From: an uncultured Alcanivorax sp.
Lineage (GTDB): Bacteria > Pseudomonadota > Gammaproteobacteria > Pseudomonadales > Alcanivoracaceae
Direction: 5' to 3'
Length of the DNA: 34,715 nt
NCBI GenBank assembly: GCA_913055795.1
Contig: CAJXLA010000022.1
Location: 1 to 34,715 of the forward strand
Part shown: positions 32,026 through 34,715 of the stretch, in pieces
Layout of the letters: every line of letters begins with the position of its first letter
Position numbering within the stretch: position 1 is the first letter of the stretch
The notes under the pieces: model-generated
The model's database searches: none
Seen by the model: the letters and a program-made list of their open reading frames with translations, nothing else
What the model was told of the DNA's origin: nothing
Position numbers and translations under genes: made by a program

Positions 32026-32391
32026 ATGCTGAGTCTGATTCCATTTGACACTGATAACGTGGTTGGACTGCGTATTGAGGGCAAGATCAGCACGCGTGAG
32101 TTCGAGGACGCCAAAAGGGCTATTGAGGAAAAGTTTGGCCGTCATGAAAAAATCAGTCTGTACGCGGAAATTTTTTCCTTCGGCGGCATCTCGCTGGAAG
32201 CGATGCTCAAGGATATCAAGTTCAGCCTGGGGCACTGGCTGCGCTTTGAAAAGGAAGTAATCGTTACCGACAAATCCTGGCTGCACAAGGTCGGCTTTGC
32301 CGCGGACAAGGTCTTTCCCGGCATGGAAGTCAAGGTTTACCCCGTGGAGGAGCGCGAGGCAGCACAGCGCTTTGTGGGCGCGGTGCCCTGA
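32026..32391 (+). CDS. SpoIIAA-like (STAS-related) protein
   Basis: The start ATG 32026 has an AGAGAGGGTGAGA stretch upstream; the open frame upstream of it lacks coding character. The 121-residue protein begins MLSLIPFDTDNVVGLRIEGKI and continues EFEDAKRAIEEKFGRHEKISLYAEI, EAMLKDIKFSLGHWLRF and KEVIVTDKSWLHKVG. This is the pattern of the SpoIIAA-like family (DUF3478), a soluble STAS/SEC14-like fold of unclear role, suggested to bind lipids or small ligands. There is no signal peptide. It is not obviously linked to either neighbour. Confidence 0.85.
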   Translation: MLSLIPFDTDNVVGLRIEGKISTREFEDAKRAIEEKFGRHEKISLYAEIFSFGGISLEAMLKDIKFSLGHWLRFEKEVIVTDKSWLHKVGFAADKVFPGMEVKVYPVEEREAAQRFVGAVP

Positions 32392-32422
32392 TGATCTGAT
32401 CCCGGCATGCGCGTCGCCCTGA

Positions 32423-32451
32423 TTGTTAACGGAGCCTGTTTTGTGTAGTCT
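32423..32451 (+). promoter_or_regulatory. Promoter of the TRL-like lipoprotein gene
   Basis: TTGTTA (32423-32428) and TAGTCT (32446-32451) are separated by 17 bp. The predicted start is near 32458, giving a 5' leader of about 72 nt with a weak GGAAG/CTTTTCC hairpin. Confidence 0.5.
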
Positions 32452-32529
32452 CAAGCAAGTCGGGGAAGTCTCGGGGCTTTTCCGGCTCCCAATGGAACAA
32501 GAAAACCATCCGGATAAAAGAGGGACTCT

Positions 32530-32844
32530 ATGAAGTTCATGAAGATCGTAACCGTACTGCTTTGCGCTGCCTGGTTGACCGGTTGTGCGACAGCCGCTGC
32601 GCCCACGGCCGGCGCGCTGTTCACTGACGTTCAGGGCCCGGTGAACTCCAATTCGGGCACCGCCACCAGCAAGCAGGGCACGGCTTGTGCCAAGAACTTC
32701 CTCGGCCTGCTGGCCCAGGGGGATGCTTCGATCGAGGCCGCCAAGGAAGACGGTGGCATCAGCGAAGTGACCACGGTGGACCACAAGACCAAAAGCATTC
32801 TGGGTCTCTACGCTCAGTTCTGCACCGTGGTTTACGGCGATTAA
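32530..32844 (+). CDS. TRL-like family lipoprotein
   Basis: The protein is 104 residues with a lipoprotein signal: MKFMK, a hydrophobic core, then lipobox LTGC with Cys19. The mature part matches the TRL-like pattern: AGALFTDVQGPVNSNSG, KQGTACAKNFLGLLAQGDASIEAAKEDGGI, TTVDHKTKSILGLYAQFCTVVYGD. This family was named for a tRNA-associated locus in other bacteria; its function is unknown. Residue +2 after the Cys is Ala, which suggests outer-membrane sorting. A single-gene unit is likely: its own promoter lies upstream and a UUCG terminator follows. Confidence 0.88.
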   Translation: MKFMKIVTVLLCAAWLTGCATAAAPTAGALFTDVQGPVNSNSGTATSKQGTACAKNFLGLLAQGDASIEAAKEDGGISEVTTVDHKTKSILGLYAQFCTVVYGD

Positions 32845-32873
32845 CGTTTTCAGCTCCTCAAGCTGATGCGTAT

Positions 32874-32898
32874 ACGGGGTCCTTCGGGGCCCCGTTTT
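32874..32898 (+). terminator. Intrinsic terminator after the TRL-like gene
   Basis: ACGGGGTCC pairs with GGGCCCCGT around a TTCG tetraloop (32883-32886) with one G:T wobble, followed by TTT. Confidence 0.85.
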
Positions 32899-32910
32899 CG
32901 TTGCGGGCCG

Positions 32911-32978
32911 GCAGGCTGTTGAAAAAAATGTGCGCACTCAGCGTGGCCTGAGTACGCAACGGGTCTTCAACAGCCTGC
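32911..32978. repeat. Palindromic repeat unit with GCAGGCTGTTGAA ends (copy 2)
   Basis: GCAGGCTGTTGAA (32911-32923) and TTCAACAGCCTGC (32966-32978) are exact inverted copies, identical to the ends of the unit at 14767-14825. The middle differs but is also nearly palindromic (TGCG.ACTCAG with CTGAGT.CGCA). This pattern, conserved ends with variable centres, resembles a miniature mobile or REP-type element. The following bases to about 33157 show no gene. Confidence 0.8.
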
Positions 32979-33157
32979 TATGTCCGTCCCCGCCATCGAC
33001 CTTCTTCCGGGGCCGATCATGGCTCTCCCCGGACCTTTTCCTACAGCGCACTGATCCAGATCGTCACGGCCTGCAAAACCGGTCCGTTTTATGCCGCAAA
33101 CCTGGTGGGCCGAAAACGGGATTGAGCATGGATCTGGAGGCTGCCGAGCACCTCATC

Positions 33158-33449
33158 GATTTCCGCCGGGCCATACGCGCGTTTCTGGCGTGGTCGGTAA
33201 CGCCGCGCATCCGCCCGGCGGCATGCCGGTGTGTCGCTCTTTCTGCTTCCCGCCGACCGCGAGGGCATCCAGCGAACCCCGCACCGCCCGGTGGACGATC
33301 AGCAGGCCATCCCGATCCACGCCGGCATGGGCATGACGGATGAAATGGCCGTGGGGCATTACTTCAAGCGTGTGACGGCGCTGGACCTGCTCTTGGGAAC
33401 CGCCGATCAGCATTTGCAGGAAAAGTCGCAAGTGGCAAGTCGCACGTAG
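33158..33449 (+). pseudogene. Acyl-CoA dehydrogenase relic (frameshifted, internally deleted)
   Basis: In one frame (to about 33230) the translation reads HTRVSGVVGNAAHPPGG. From about 33229 the next frame reads GVSLFLLPADREGIQRTPHRPVDD, as in the middle domain of acyl-CoA dehydrogenases (GvsLFLVPADxxGV). It then jumps to IHAGMGMTDEMAVGHYFKRV and TALDLLLGTADQHLQ, the C-terminal IHGGMGMTDE..VGHYFKRL signature. The several hundred residues expected around these pieces are absent and a frameshift separates them. It is a relic, without a start codon or ribosome binding site. The family link is from memory of these motifs. Confidence 0.6.
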
Positions 33450-33454
33450 CAGGC

Positions 33455-33480
33455 AAAAAAGAAGGGCGCCGAAGGCGCCC
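33455..33480 (-). terminator. Intrinsic terminator of acs
   Basis: GGGCGCC (33464-33470) and GGCGCCC (33474-33480) pair around a 3-nt loop. On the - strand the hairpin is followed by TTCTTTTTT. It lies about 44 bp after the acs stop. Confidence 0.8.
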
Positions 33481-33523
33481 CGCTTTGTTGCTCTCGTCTT
33501 TCAGTTTTCGTTTTTAAACGCGT

Positions 33524-34715
<1,192 letters not shown>

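Overview
The window is a high-GC gammaproteobacterial chromosome segment. From dapB to pnp the order is dapB-carA-carB-greA, yhbY (divergent), rlmE-ftsH-folP-glmM-tpiA-secG-tRNA-Leu(GAG), tRNA-fMet, rimP-nusA-infB-rbfA-truB-rpsO-pnp, which closely follows the arrangement known from Pseudomonas and relatives. The right part is accessory and differs in style: two diguanylate cyclases, two SAM-dependent methyltransferases, a MocR-type regulator, metal-related genes, small envelope or unknown proteins, gene relics and the end of acs. A glycine/sarcosine N-methyltransferase-like gene, whose family makes betaine precursors, suggests a halophilic or halotolerant lineage (Ectothiorhodospiraceae/Halomonas-like). 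That placement is inference, not proof.

Region 1-7.1 kb: the end of an unidentified helical-repeat protein, lysine/peptidoglycan biosynthesis (dapB), then carAB-greA. The carA leader has a good sigma-70 promoter and an intrinsic terminator overlapped by a possible 20-codon leader ORF, which looks like attenuation control. Region 7.1-7.4 kb is a convergent intergenic stretch packed with palindromes, including an inverted pair of REP-like units.

Region 7.4-14.1 kb: ribosome assembly (yhbY, rlmE), membrane proteolysis (ftsH), folate (folP), peptidoglycan precursor (glmM), glycolysis (tpiA), protein export (secG) and tRNA-Leu, mostly overlapping or closely spaced on the + strand. Region 14.2-23.7 kb: a strong stable-RNA promoter, a broken duplicate of the initiator tRNA carrying a structured insertion, the intact initiator tRNA, then the translation/RNA operon rimP to pnp, ending in a UUCG-loop terminator.

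Region 23.7-34.7 kb: two convergent GGDEF proteins; an unusual methyltransferase and a GSMT-like gene on the - strand, divergent from a MocR regulator with a 10-bp dyad upstream; an internally deleted DUF2202 relic overlapping a ZIP metal transporter; a SpoIIAA-like protein; a TRL-like lipoprotein; a probable acyl-CoA dehydrogenase relic; and the 3' part of acs on the - strand.

Several conserved genes (carA, truB and probably ftsH and infB) appear to start at TTG. No CRISPR array, complete insertion sequence or prophage was seen. Identifications rest on remembered family motifs and gene order; no database search was run.
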